A stretch of 64,000 nt of DNA from an uncultured Parabacteroides sp. (GCA_934718155.1 CAKUZF010000009.1:1-64000); one strand, 5' to 3'. Positions 27,118-34,945 are shown, counted from the first letter of the stretch. Notes: generated by a model from the letters alone, not told the origin. Numbers and translations: made by a program.

Positions 27118-27504
27118 TTAACGCTTACTGAACTGGAATCTTCTACGAGCCTTCGGCTGACCCGGCTTCTTACGCTCAACAGCACGGGGGTCACGAGTGA
27201 TGAAGCCCTCTGCTCTCAACGTAGCCTTATCCTCAGGATTGATCTTTACCAAAGCACGTGCGATTGCCAAACGAGCAGCCTCTGACTGGCCCTTGAAACC
27301 ACCACCGTCGAGGTTGATCTTGATATCATATTGCTCAGCTACGTTCAGCTTTGCCAACGGCTGCTTAACGATAAACTGAAGGATTGAAGAGGGGAAGTAC
27401 TTGTCCAACTCACGCTTGTTGATGGTGATCTTACCTGTACCCTCGCTTACGAAAACGCGTGCTACTGCAGCTTTACGTCTTCCGATTGCATTTACTACTT
27501 CCAT
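27118..27504 (-). CDS. rpsI: 30S ribosomal protein S9
   Basis: A 128-residue S9. It has 'AIGRRKAAVARVFVSEGTG' at the N-terminus, the family motif 'GGGFKGQSEAARLAIARAL' in the middle, and the basic tail ending 'RRRFQFSKR' that reaches the tRNA in the P site. It starts 5 bp after rplM stops, the conserved L13-S9 operon pair. Confidence 0.98.
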   Translation of the reverse strand: MEVVNAIGRRKAAVARVFVSEGTGKITINKRELDKYFPSSILQFIVKQPLAKLNVAEQYDIKINLDGGGFKGQSEAARLAIARALVKINPEDKATLRAEGFITRDPRAVERKKPGQPKARRRFQFSKR

Positions 27505-27509
27505 CGTGA

Positions 27510-27965
27510 TTATTTATATGAGTTTATATCGATTAACTTAGGTTGCTGTGCCTCGTGCTTGTGCTCTGTGCCTGCGTAAACATACATGTTTGTCAGCAAC
27601 TTTGCACCCAGACGATTCTTGGGCAACATACCCTTAACTACTTTACGGAACAGATGATCTGCACCCTTCTTCAAAAGATCTGAAGGCGTGTAAGCGATCT
27701 GTCCACCGGGGTATCCGGTATATCTCAAATAAATACGATCGTTCCACTTGTTACCAGACAGAACGACTTTGTCTGCATTGATGATGATTACGTTATCACC
27801 ACAGTCAACGTGCGGAGTGAAATTGGGTTTGTACTTACCACGCAAAAGCTTCGCTACCTTTGCGCAAAGGCGACCTAACGTCTGACCCTCGGCGTCAACA
27901 ATGACCCACTCTTTGTTTACAGTTGCCTTGTTTGCAGAAATGGTCTTAAAACTTAAAGTATCCAC
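27510..27965 (-). CDS. rplM: 50S ribosomal protein L13
   Basis: A 151-residue L13. It contains 'WVIVDAEGQTLGRLCAKVAKLLRGK', 'DNVIIINADKVVLSGNKWNDR' and 'VVKGMLPKNRLGAKLLTNMYVYAG', all diagnostic. It is the first gene of the rplM-rpsI-rpsB-tsf run and is preceded by a full consensus promoter and a roughly 115-nt structured leader. Confidence 0.98.
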   Translation of the reverse strand: MDTLSFKTISANKATVNKEWVIVDAEGQTLGRLCAKVAKLLRGKYKPNFTPHVDCGDNVIIINADKVVLSGNKWNDRIYLRYTGYPGGQIAYTPSDLLKKGADHLFRKVVKGMLPKNRLGAKLLTNMYVYAGTEHKHEAQQPKLIDINSYK

Positions 27966-28010
27966 TGCTTTAAAATTAAATTAATTAATAACTCAAAAAA
28001 CCAGCCTCTC

Positions 28011-28046
28011 CCCGTGCTTCCTCGGACACTATGATTCCACAACGGG
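28011..28046 (-). promoter_or_regulatory. Hairpin in rplM leader (candidate L13 autoregulation)
   Basis: In the roughly 115-nt leader, CCCGT (28042-28046 side) and ACGGG (28011-28015 side) pair on the minus strand and enclose about 26 nt that include CCGAGG. Ribosomal-protein leaders are common ahead of L13 operons, so this may bind L13. The pairing is short, hence the low confidence. Confidence 0.35.
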
Positions 28047-28089
28047 TTAAGTGCTAAACTGTTAGTACAATTTGATAATAATCGGCTTG

Positions 28090-28119
28090 CAAAGGTACGC
28101 CTTTTCTTTGAATAAACAA
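28090..28119 (-). promoter_or_regulatory. rplM: Promoter of rplM operon
   Basis: On the minus strand TTG (28117-28119), exactly 19 bases, then TACCTTTG (28090-28097): a full consensus Bacteroidetes promoter, with transcription starting near 28083. Confidence 0.7.
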
Positions 28120-28182
28120 AGAAATCCAATTATTTTTCAAGTTATTACGCTCTTTGATGCGGTGGATATGCCGCAGCGGGGC

Positions 28183-28818
28183 TTATCGACGGAAGAAGTA
28201 GCCAACCGATAGGGTCACGTTGTTCTGATACACCGAGGTCTCTCCCTCTCGTTTCGTGGCCCGGCGGTCGATCAAACCCGTCAGGGCGCTCAGCTGGAAG
28301 AAGAACTTGTTATACTCAACAGCCAGGCCGATGTTGATGCCGAAGTCGCAAGGCTTCAGGTCTTTCTCTTCGCTGATGCCAAAGTGCAGCTCGGGATTCG
28401 TCTCGCGAGTCTTCATCTTGCCGTAGAACGACCAGTCGAAGGTCGGACCGGCGAACACGCTCATATAAACGTCGGTGAACTTCATCTTATAGGCCACGTC
28501 GATAGGCGTTTGCAACGAGTAATACCAGCACTTGTTATGCTGCGCCATGCCATAGATGTCTTGGTTGGAATAGTAGGATCCTCCTTGGTTCAGCAGGACC
28601 ACCTCCGGGCGAAGCACCCATTTCTTGTTGGCGGAAAGGGGGACCTCCATGATGCCGGCCACACTAAAGCCGAAGCGAGCGCCCGACTCTGAGCGGTCGT
28701 TCACCTTCTGGATCAAACTGGAATAAGCGCCACCAGCCCTCACGCCAAACTCCACTTGGGCTTGGGCGGGCAGGATCAGGGTCAATGCGATCCCTATGAG
28801 TATGAGCAGCCTTTTCAT
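28183..28818 (-). CDS. Small outer-membrane beta-barrel (porin-family) protein
   Basis: A 211-residue protein with a clear signal peptide (MKRLLILIGIALTLILPAQAQ). The barrel is built from alternating strands: 'VEFGVRAGGAYSSLI', 'VLRPEVVLLNQGGSYY', 'FGINIGLAVEYNKFFFQL', ending 'NVTLSVGYFFRR'. This is the PorT/OMP_b-brl type found throughout Bacteroidales, with probably eight strands. Function cannot be told. A perfect 14-bp alternating purine-pyrimidine palindrome lies 30 bp upstream of the start. Confidence 0.85.
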   Translation of the reverse strand: MKRLLILIGIALTLILPAQAQVEFGVRAGGAYSSLIQKVNDRSESGARFGFSVAGIMEVPLSANKKWVLRPEVVLLNQGGSYYSNQDIYGMAQHNKCWYYSLQTPIDVAYKMKFTDVYMSVFAGPTFDWSFYGKMKTRETNPELHFGISEEKDLKPCDFGINIGLAVEYNKFFFQLSALTGLIDRRATKREGETSVYQNNVTLSVGYFFRR

Positions 28819-28847
28819 CTTCTTTCCTCCTTGCTTTATTTTAATGT

Positions 28848-28861
28848 ACGCACGCGTGCGT
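28848..28861. promoter_or_regulatory. Perfect 14-bp palindrome upstream of barrel gene
   Basis: ACGCACGCGTGCGT is its own reverse complement and sits inside a 22-bp stretch of strictly alternating pyrimidine-purine (28845-28866). It lies 30 bp before the barrel gene. It could be an operator, a hairpin in the leader, or a Z-DNA-prone site. Confidence 0.45.
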
Positions 28862-28883
28862 GTACATATTCTATATGTTTGCC

Positions 28884-29204
28884 CTATCGAATCGCCACTT
28901 TTAGCACGGTGTCGCCTATGCGTATGATGTAATATCCCTTGGCGATATCCAGCGCGTACTCCGCGGTTGGCTGTTTGATTTTGATCTCTTTCACCTTGAT
29001 GCCTACAACGCTATAGACTTCCAACAGGCTGCCCACCGGGGCGTTGCTCACCAAGATGCGGTTCTCGACGGTCGTGATCTCAATCTTTTCAGCGCGAGGC
29101 TGCTCGGCAGCATGAACTTCCGCTCCCGTATCGCGCTGTGATGCGTGAGCCGGAAGGCTTGCGACGAGCGCAAGAGTCAATGCAATGATATAGCCTGCCT
29201 TCAT
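28884..29204 (-). CDS. Small secreted protein with T9SS CTD-like domain
   Basis: A 106-residue protein. I take the Met giving MKAGYIIALTLALVASLPAHA, a normal signal peptide; seven further residues upstream are possible. After a short linker, about 50 residues resemble a type A T9SS sorting domain: 'LEVYSVVGIKVKEIKI' followed by 'DIAKGYYIIRIGDTVLKV'. In this family the domain is normally the C-terminal end of a large cargo protein, but here there is almost no cargo. It is flanked by the barrel gene and RNase Z without operon links. It might be a remnant or a stand-alone surface or attachment peptide. Confidence 0.7.
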   Translation of the reverse strand: MKAGYIIALTLALVASLPAHASQRDTGAEVHAAEQPRAEKIEITTVENRILVSNAPVGSLLEVYSVVGIKVKEIKIKQPTAEYALDIAKGYYIIRIGDTVLKVAIR

Positions 29205-29276
29205 ATACTGATTCGAAAGTGGCACAAATATAACAAGTTTTTGGCATATCGGAAAGGGTTTGCGGGCTTTTTGCGG

Positions 29277-30191
29277 CTAAAGTGTCAATCGGAGCCCTTC
29301 ATTGGCGAGTGTCGTGTCGGGAAAGATGGCGTCGGCCTCTTCCTTGAGATGCTTCACGCTTTCGTAACGAGCTGAGTAGTGACCAATTACCAACCGCTTC
29401 ACATGGGCATCCTTGGCGATCTGCGCCGCTTGTCGAGCCGTGCTGTGGAAGGTCTCTTTGGCCCGTGCGGCGTCGCATTCGGCGAAGGTTGCCTCGTGAT
29501 AGAGCAGATCCACCCCTTCGAGCAGCGGGATCAGCGAGGGCTGGTAGGCCGTGTCGGAGCAGTAGGCATAGCGCTTGGGCGGCTCGGCGGCACGTGTCAG
29601 TCGGCTGTTGGGGACCACCTCTCCATCGGGGGTCACGAAGTCGGCTCCCTCTTTCAGGTGCTGAATCATGGCCACGGGCACTTGGTAGAAGTCTATCATG
29701 TCGCGCACGATGTGGCGCGCCTTGGGCTTCTCGGCAAACAGGTAGCCGCAGCAGGGCACACGGTGTTTCAACGGCAGCGAATAGACCTGCAGCGAGCGAT
29801 CCTCCATCACCAGCTGGTGGCTTGTCGGGTCGATCGGGTTGAAGCGCACCTCGAAGGGCAGCCCTTGGCAGAAGAGCGCGAGGATGGGGCGCATATAGTC
29901 TTCGATCTCCTTGGGGCCATGAATCACCAGCTCCCCCATCCGTCCGAGCATGCCCAGCGTAGAGAGCAACCCGGGCAGGCCGAAGCAATGGTCGCCATGC
30001 AAGTGGGAAATGAATATGTGGTTTAGGCGGCTGAATTTTATGTGATTGTAGCGCATTTGCACCTGTGTGCCCTCGCCGCAATCTATCATGTAAAGCTTGT
30101 CGCGCAAATCCACCACCTGCGAGGTGGCCCAATGGTGCGTGGTAGGCAAAGCGGAGCCGCATCCTAAAATCGTAACGTCGAAATCTGCCAT
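29277..30191 (-). CDS. rnz: Ribonuclease Z (tRNA 3' endonuclease)
   Basis: A 304-residue metallo-beta-lactamase-fold nuclease that trims the 3' end of pre-tRNAs. The N-terminus 'FDVTILGCGSALPT' and the zinc motif HLHGDH (His63, His65, Asp67, His68) are diagnostic. So are 'KHRVPCCGYLF', 'YCSDTAY' and the exosite/C-terminal 'FHSTARQAA' and 'VIGHYSARY'. Length matches the short RNase Z form. This role fits the tRNA in this window, which does not encode CCA. A -7 box (TATCTTTG, 30221-30228, minus strand) is 29 bp upstream. Confidence 0.96.
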   Translation of the reverse strand: MADFDVTILGCGSALPTTHHWATSQVVDLRDKLYMIDCGEGTQVQMRYNHIKFSRLNHIFISHLHGDHCFGLPGLLSTLGMLGRMGELVIHGPKEIEDYMRPILALFCQGLPFEVRFNPIDPTSHQLVMEDRSLQVYSLPLKHRVPCCGYLFAEKPKARHIVRDMIDFYQVPVAMIQHLKEGADFVTPDGEVVPNSRLTRAAEPPKRYAYCSDTAYQPSLIPLLEGVDLLYHEATFAECDAARAKETFHSTARQAAQIAKDAHVKRLVIGHYSARYESVKHLKEEADAIFPDTTLANEGLRLTL

Positions 30192-30220
30192 GGTCTTATT
30201 CTAATCTGTAAACAGCAAGA

Positions 30221-30228
30221 CAAAGATA
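30221..30228 (-). promoter_or_regulatory. rnz: -7 box of rnz
   Basis: Minus-strand TATCTTTG fits TAnnTTTG and is 29 bp from the rnz start codon. Confidence 0.45.
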
Positions 30229-30280
30229 CGACAAAAGGACGATTAATCTGTGAAAAATCATGAAAAGAACAGTTTATGCT

Positions 30281-30310
30281 TTGGGAGTTGCGCAGGAATG
30301 GCTATTTTTG
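30281..30310 (+). promoter_or_regulatory. Orphan consensus promoter (candidate sRNA)
   Basis: TTG (30281-30283), exactly 19 bases, then TATTTTTG (30303-30310). It points right into a region without a gene that ends in a terminator at 30412-30450. Confidence 0.55.
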
Positions 30311-30316
30311 TTTGCT

Positions 30317-30450
30317 ATCCTTTTGTCGAAAGAGAAAAGGGTTGGCAACACGTGAAAGTGTTTATCTAAGCCTTAACTAACTTTTTCTTTTTGTTTAAAA
30401 CGGTTAAGTAGAAGAGACGGCCCAGCGAGAGCTTCGCCGCCTCTTTTTTT
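30317..30450 (+). ncRNA. Candidate small RNA, about 130 nt
   Basis: A transcript from the consensus promoter at 30281-30310 would run to the hairpin at 30412-30450 without a credible reading frame. Internal pairs are CACGTGAAAGTG (about 30349-30360) and CTTAAC / GTTAAG (about 30371-30407). I do not recognise a known RNA family (not 6S, tmRNA, SRP or RNase P by their usual features). The evidence is promoter plus terminator only. Confidence 0.4.
30412..30450 (+). terminator. Intrinsic terminator after candidate sRNA
   Basis: AAGAGACGGC (30412-30421) pairs with GCCGCCTCTT (30436-30445) with one A-C mismatch. The inner stem AGC-GAGA-GCT and a following T7 run make a good intrinsic terminator. 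Confidence 0.7.
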
Positions 30451-30522
30451 GTTCCATTTTTTATTGTAAAAAAAACGATATGCTCGCGATTTGCGAGAAA
30501 TAAAAGGTATTGTGTAAAATTT

Positions 30523-30745
30523 GATGTCTGTTGTTCAAAACCACGTTGCCCGATGCTCAAAAATTCGTTGCCCGTTGGCGTAAATTTCGTTGCCCGTCGT
30601 TATAAATTTTGTTGCCCGTCGTTTTGATCTTCCGTTGCCCGTGTTTTTTTACGCCGTTGCCCGTCGTTTTTCACGCCAATCACCATGTTTTTTCACGCCG
30701 ATGGCCGTGGTTTTTCGCACTATTGTCCTTGGTTTTAATTGCAGT
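30523..30745 (-). repeat. Degenerate 22-bp-period tandem array, copy 2 (inverted)
   Basis: On the plus strand the core GTTGCCCG recurs at 30545, 30567, 30589, 30611, 30634 and 30656. Degenerate units are in phase at 30523, 30678, 30700 and 30722, so every spacing is 22 except one of 23. Read on the minus strand, the order of unit types matches array 1: GGCGTGAAAAA-type units first, then AAATTTATAACGAC, then TTTTTGAGCA, then GTGGTTTTGAACA. It is therefore a second copy of the same element rather than an independent expansion. Confidence 0.9.
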
Positions 30746-30786
30746 AGGAAATGCCTCGTTTTTGCTTCAAAATAAAATAAAAACGT

Positions 30787-30794
30787 TATTTTTG
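30787..30794 (+). promoter_or_regulatory. -7 box of third M28 peptidase gene
   Basis: TATTTTTG at 30787-30794, with a TTG at 30762-30764 (22-base spacer). Transcription would begin near 30801, which favours the ATG at 30857 over the upstream in-frame codon at 30803. Confidence 0.5.
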
Positions 30795-30856
30795 CATGCA
30801 GATTGAAAGGAAGAGCCTCGGCGCGTTTCTATAAGACATGTATAATATATAGTGAA

Positions 30857-32461
30857 ATGATGAAAAAGAGATTATTTTGGGCATTCTGTTGCATGATGGC
30901 TTTGAGCCTCTCGGCTATCGCACAGACAGATGACGACGGGTTGGCCTACTTCAAGGAGCGGATCAAGACCTTAAGTTCGGATGAGTTTGGCGGACGTAAA
31001 CCGCTGACGGAGTATGAGACGAAGACGATCAACTACATCGCCGATGAGTTTAAGAAGCTGGGCTTGGAGCCTGCCAACAACGGGAGCTATTTCCAGCCGG
31101 TGAAGGAGATCGCTACGTTTACGCGTCCGCAGGGCAACAAGATTGCGGTGAAGGGCGCGAAAGGCAAGACGGAGCTGCAATTCTCCGACGACATCGTGAT
31201 TTGGACCAATCGCGGACAAGAGAAGGTGGTGATTCCCAACACCGATTACGTGTTTGTCGGCTTCGGCATCAACGCACCGGAGTATAACTGGAACGACTAC
31301 GAGGGCGTCGATGTGAAGGGCAAGATTGTCATCGCCATGGTGAACGATCCGGGCTTCTACGACGCAAAGTTGTTCCGTGGCAAGAACATGACCTACTATG
31401 GCCGCTGGACTTACAAACACGAGGAGGCGGAGCGTCAGGGAGCGGCTGGCTGCCTGGTGCTGCACAACGAGGCTGCGGCTTCCTACGGCTGGAAAGTGTG
31501 CCAATCCTCTCATGTGCAGAATAACATCGGCTTGTGCGACGAGACGATGAACGCTTCGGCCATCGCCATGAAGGGCTGGTTGGCCGAGGAGGCATGCCGA
31601 CGCATCTTCCAGGTGAGCGGCGTGAACTTCGACGAGACCATCGCGGCCGCTAAGCAGCCGGGCTTCAAGAGCTTCACGATGAAGGCGAAGAGCAAGGTGC
31701 AGCTGAACGTGAAGATGTCGGTTGGCGAGTCGAACAATGTGGCGGCCGTATTGCCCGGAACCGACTTGAAGGACGAGTATCTTGTATGCACAGCGCATTG
31801 GGATCATTTCGGCATCGGCACGCCGGTGAATGGCGACAGCATCTACAATGGCGCCAGCGATAACGCTTCGGGCGTAGCCGCCTTGATGTGGTTGGCACGC
31901 AAGTATCAGCAATCGCCTGTACACCCGCGCCGTTCGATCGTCTTTGTGGCTGTCACCTCCGAAGAGTGCGGCCTGCTGGGCTCTCAGCACTATTGCGAGC
32001 ATCCGCTCTTCCCGCTCTCTAAGACGGCTATCTGCCTCAACTTCGATGGTTCGGCTCCGGCGGAGCGTACGCACGATGTCTCTTTGCGTGCGGCGGGAAA
32101 GACCAACACCGATGCGTTGGTTGTAGCGATGGCCGCTGCGCAAGGTCGCCGGGTGAACATCATCACCGAGGATCCCGCGGGCGGCTACTTCCGTTCAGAC
32201 CATTTCAACTTCGTGAAGAAGGGTGTCCCGACGGTTTTGGCCGGCGGCGGACGCGACTATGTGGATAAGGCTCGCCACGAGGCAAAGCCGAAGGTGTATC
32301 GTTATCACCAGCCCAACGACGAGTACGACGAGTCGTGGTGGGATTTCGACGGCGCGATGGAGAACCTCAACCTGATGTACAGCATCGGCTTGATCATCGC
32401 AAACAACGACGAGATGCCGAAATGGACGAAGGATGCCGATTTTCAGCGCATGGCCGACTAA
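30857..32461 (+). CDS. M28 family zinc aminopeptidase, secreted
   Basis: A 534-residue peptidase starting MMKKRLFW (30857; the next ATG at 30860 is equally good), with a Sec signal ending 'LSAIAQ'. It has a PA-like insertion ('YYGRWTYKHEEAERQGAAG') and a full M28 metal site: 'AHWDHFG', 'GASDNASG', 'TSEECGL', 'NFDGS' and 'RSDHFNF'. It closely resembles the M28 lipoprotein at 12249 in order and motifs but has no lipobox, so it should be periplasmic or exported. It lies between the inverted 22-bp array and a terminator, apparently as a single gene. Confidence 0.94.
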   Translation: MMKKRLFWAFCCMMALSLSAIAQTDDDGLAYFKERIKTLSSDEFGGRKPLTEYETKTINYIADEFKKLGLEPANNGSYFQPVKEIATFTRPQGNKIAVKGAKGKTELQFSDDIVIWTNRGQEKVVIPNTDYVFVGFGINAPEYNWNDYEGVDVKGKIVIAMVNDPGFYDAKLFRGKNMTYYGRWTYKHEEAERQGAAGCLVLHNEAAASYGWKVCQSSHVQNNIGLCDETMNASAIAMKGWLAEEACRRIFQVSGVNFDETIAAAKQPGFKSFTMKAKSKVQLNVKMSVGESNNVAAVLPGTDLKDEYLVCTAHWDHFGIGTPVNGDSIYNGASDNASGVAALMWLARKYQQSPVHPRRSIVFVAVTSEECGLLGSQHYCEHPLFPLSKTAICLNFDGSAPAERTHDVSLRAAGKTNTDALVVAMAAAQGRRVNIITEDPAGGYFRSDHFNFVKKGVPTVLAGGGRDYVDKARHEAKPKVYRYHQPNDEYDESWWDFDGAMENLNLMYSIGLIIANNDEMPKWTKDADFQRMAD

Positions 32462-32499
32462 GGATTTGGACTGATACATACTGATTATCAAACGAAACG

Positions 32500-32533
32500 A
32501 GCGTGTGGGGCGAAGGCTTCACACGCTTTTTTT
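32500..32533 (+). terminator. Terminator after M28 gene
   Basis: AGCGTGTG (32500-32507) and CACACGCT (32520-32527) form an 8-bp stem followed by seven T's. Confidence 0.8.
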
Positions 32534-32604
32534 ATCGTTTGTTGTCAAGCTGCCAATTAAGTTGTACATTCGCGCCCGTTGAACAAAAAGAATAAGGATA
32601 GGTT

Positions 32605-33888
32605 ATGAATTTGATCGATATTTATCAGTTGTTTTTACACCATCAGCAGGTCACGACCGACAGCCGCCATTGTCCGGCAGGCTCGCTTTTCTTCGCGCTA
32701 AAGGGCGAGCGCTTTGATGGTAACCAATATGCCAGCAAGGCGCTGAAAGCTGGTTGCGCCTATGCGATCATCGACGATCCGGCTTGCTACGAGGGCGAAC
32801 GGACCATCTTGGTAGACGATGTGCTCACCACGCTTCAGCAGCTGGCGCAGCATCACCGCAGGGCGTTGGGGTTGCCCATCCTTGGCATCACGGGCACCAA
32901 TGGAAAGACCACGACCAAGGAGCTGGTCGCCGCGGTGTTGGCCACCAAATACAATGTGCTCTACACCGAGGGGAATCTCAACAATCAAATTGGTGTGCCC
33001 TTAACCCTGTTGCGCCTGAATCCCGACCATGAGTTTGCCGTGATCGAGATGGGAGCCAGCCATCCGGGCGATATCAAGGAGCTGGTGGAACTGGTACATC
33101 CCAACTATGGTTTGATCACAAACGTAGGTTGCGCCCACCTGGAGGGCTTCGGCTCATATGAGGGCGTGCTGAACACGAAGTGCGAGCTGTATGATTTCCT
33201 GCGTCGCACGAAGGGGAAGGTGTTCGTCAAGGCTGAAAGCCAGGAGTTGCGCCAGAAAGCCAAAGGGCTGGAGCAAATCCTGTATGGAGAGAGCGATGAG
33301 GCTTTCGCTTCGGGCCATGTGGTAAGTTGCGATCCTTTTTTGACGTTCGATTGGAAGCAGCAGGGCAAGCTCCACACCGTAGAGACCCACTTGATAGGCG
33401 GCTACAACTTGGATAATGTCTTGGCTGCGGTGGCTATCGGGCGCTATCTGAAGGTGCCGGCCGAGCGTATCAGCCGTGCGATTGCGGCTTATGAGCCGAC
33501 CAACAACCGCTCACAGCTGAAGCAGACCGCCAAGAACAGCCTGATAGTCGATGCCTATAATGCCAATCCCAGCAGCATGAAGGTAGCTATCGAGAACTTC
33601 AAGCAGATGCGGGTGAGCCCAAAGGCGGTCATATTGGGCGATATGCGCGAGCTGGGCGAGACAAGCGACGCGCTCCACGCCGAGGTGGTTGAGCAGCTGA
33701 AGGCGGCAGGATTCGACAAGGTCATCCTGTGTGGCAACCATTTCTCGAAGGTGGGCCAAGCGTTCGCTCCCTATAAAGACACGGAGGCGCTTATGCAGGC
33801 TTTGCAGGCTGCTCCCTTAGAGGGCTACCACGTCTTGATCAAGGGCTCGCATAGCATGGGGTTGGAGAAAGTGGCCGAACTGTTGTGA
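32605..33888 (+). CDS. murF: UDP-MurNAc-tripeptide--D-Ala-D-Ala ligase
   Basis: A 427-residue Mur ligase that adds D-Ala-D-Ala to the UDP-MurNAc-tripeptide, the last cytoplasmic step of peptidoglycan precursor synthesis. The N-terminal domain has 'VTTDSRHCPAGSLFFALKG', the MurE/MurF uridine-binding signature. The P-loop is GITGTNGKTTTKEL (residues 95-107), and 'VIEMGASHPGDI' is MurF-type. The C-terminal domain has 'IVDAYNANPSSM', which is specific for MurF. It is isolated from the dcw cluster here. The stop region contains the -33 element of the next gene's promoter. Confidence 0.96.
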   Translation: MNLIDIYQLFLHHQQVTTDSRHCPAGSLFFALKGERFDGNQYASKALKAGCAYAIIDDPACYEGERTILVDDVLTTLQQLAQHHRRALGLPILGITGTNGKTTTKELVAAVLATKYNVLYTEGNLNNQIGVPLTLLRLNPDHEFAVIEMGASHPGDIKELVELVHPNYGLITNVGCAHLEGFGSYEGVLNTKCELYDFLRRTKGKVFVKAESQELRQKAKGLEQILYGESDEAFASGHVVSCDPFLTFDWKQQGKLHTVETHLIGGYNLDNVLAAVAIGRYLKVPAERISRAIAAYEPTNNRSQLKQTAKNSLIVDAYNANPSSMKVAIENFKQMRVSPKAVILGDMRELGETSDALHAEVVEQLKAAGFDKVILCGNHFSKVGQAFAPYKDTEALMQALQAAPLEGYHVLIKGSHSMGLEKVAELL

Positions 33889-33913
33889 GAATGAGGGCTT
33901 TTTGCTACTTTTG
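33883..33913 (+). promoter_or_regulatory. Promoter of ribokinase-family kinase
   Basis: TTG (33883-33885, at the end of murF), a 20-base spacer, then TACTTTTG (33906-33913), 33 bp before the start at 33947. Confidence 0.6.
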
Positions 33914-33946
33914 CGTTCATCATAAAATATAAAGACAAAGAAGGCA

Positions 33947-34840
33947 ATGAACAAATATGAACTTTGTTGCGTAGGGCATATCACCTTGGATAAGGTTGTG
34001 ACCCCGAAGAATACGGTCTATATGCCGGGAGGAACGTCCTATTATTTCTCCCATGCGATCAAGCATTTCGACGACATCAACTATGCTTTGGTGACCGCCT
34101 TGGCCGAGAGCGAGATGCAATCGGTCGAAGAGTTGCGGGCTGAGGGCGTGGAGGTTGCGGTTATGCCGAGTCGGCATACCGTTTATTTCGAGAACATCTA
34201 TGGCGAGAACCAAGACAACCGCACACAGCGTGTTTTGGTGAAAGCCGATCCCTTCTCGATTGATTATCTGCGGCAGATCGAGGCCCAGATCTTCCATTTG
34301 GGCAGCCTGTTGGCCGACGACTTCTCTTTAGAGGTGGTGCGCTATCTTTCGCAGAAAGGGTTGGTGTCGGTCGATTCGCAAGGCTATTTGCGCGAGGTTC
34401 GCGAGCAGAATGTCTATGCGGTAGACTGGCCAGAGAAGAAGGAGGTGCTACGCTATGTGCACTTCTTGAAGGCGAATGAGCATGAGATGGAGGTGCTGAC
34501 GGGCTATACGGATCCCGAGCAGGCGGCGAAAGAGATTTACAGTTGGGGCGTGAAAGAGGTCTTGCTGACCTTTGGCAGCATGGGCTCGTTGATCTATGAC
34601 GGCGAGACGTTCCATCGCATTCCGGCTTACCTTCCCACTGAGGTGGTGAATGCCACGGGAGCAGGCGACACCTATATGACGGGCTATCTGTATCAGCGGG
34701 CGAAAGGAGCCAGCATCGAGGAGGCTGGATGCTTTGCGGCGGCGATGACCACCTTGAAGATCGAGGGCATGGGCCCGTTCAGTGGCACGAAGGCCGACGT
34801 CCTTCAGTGTATGCAGACGAGAGAGAAGCGATATCTCTAA
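33947..34840 (+). CDS. PfkB/ribokinase-family kinase
   Basis: A 297-residue kinase of the PfkB group, a different branch from the one at 14531. The N-terminal sheet contains 'CCVGHITLDKV' and 'MPGGTSYYFSHA' (GG substrate loop). The anion hole and catalytic base are in 'VVNATGAGDTYMTG' with Asp241. The lid region is short, as in fructokinase/ribokinase relatives. The substrate is not predictable. It has its own promoter and terminator, so it is a single-gene transcript. Confidence 0.88.
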   Translation: MNKYELCCVGHITLDKVVTPKNTVYMPGGTSYYFSHAIKHFDDINYALVTALAESEMQSVEELRAEGVEVAVMPSRHTVYFENIYGENQDNRTQRVLVKADPFSIDYLRQIEAQIFHLGSLLADDFSLEVVRYLSQKGLVSVDSQGYLREVREQNVYAVDWPEKKEVLRYVHFLKANEHEMEVLTGYTDPEQAAKEIYSWGVKEVLLTFGSMGSLIYDGETFHRIPAYLPTEVVNATGAGDTYMTGYLYQRAKGASIEEAGCFAAAMTTLKIEGMGPFSGTKADVLQCMQTREKRYL

Positions 34841-34863
34841 ATAGATTTACAGCGTATAAGCGT

Positions 34864-34908
34864 TAGGCCTATGGATCCAACAAATCCATAGGCCTAAATT
34901 GTTTTTTT
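34864..34908 (+). terminator. Strong terminator after kinase gene
   Basis: TAGGCCTATGGAT (34864-34876) and ATCCATAGGCCTA (34884-34896) form a perfect 13-bp stem followed by AATTGTTTTTTT. Confidence 0.85.
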
Positions 34909-34945
34909 GCGATTTGCAGACGTTCCTTCTTATCATGTTTAGCTT

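Noticed and set aside
30366..30560. Minus-strand open frame over the candidate sRNA
   Set aside because: It crosses the terminator and part of the array and has no family resemblance.
30971..32143. Long open frame antisense to the third M28 gene
   Set aside because: Same reason: the plus strand carries a full M28 enzyme.
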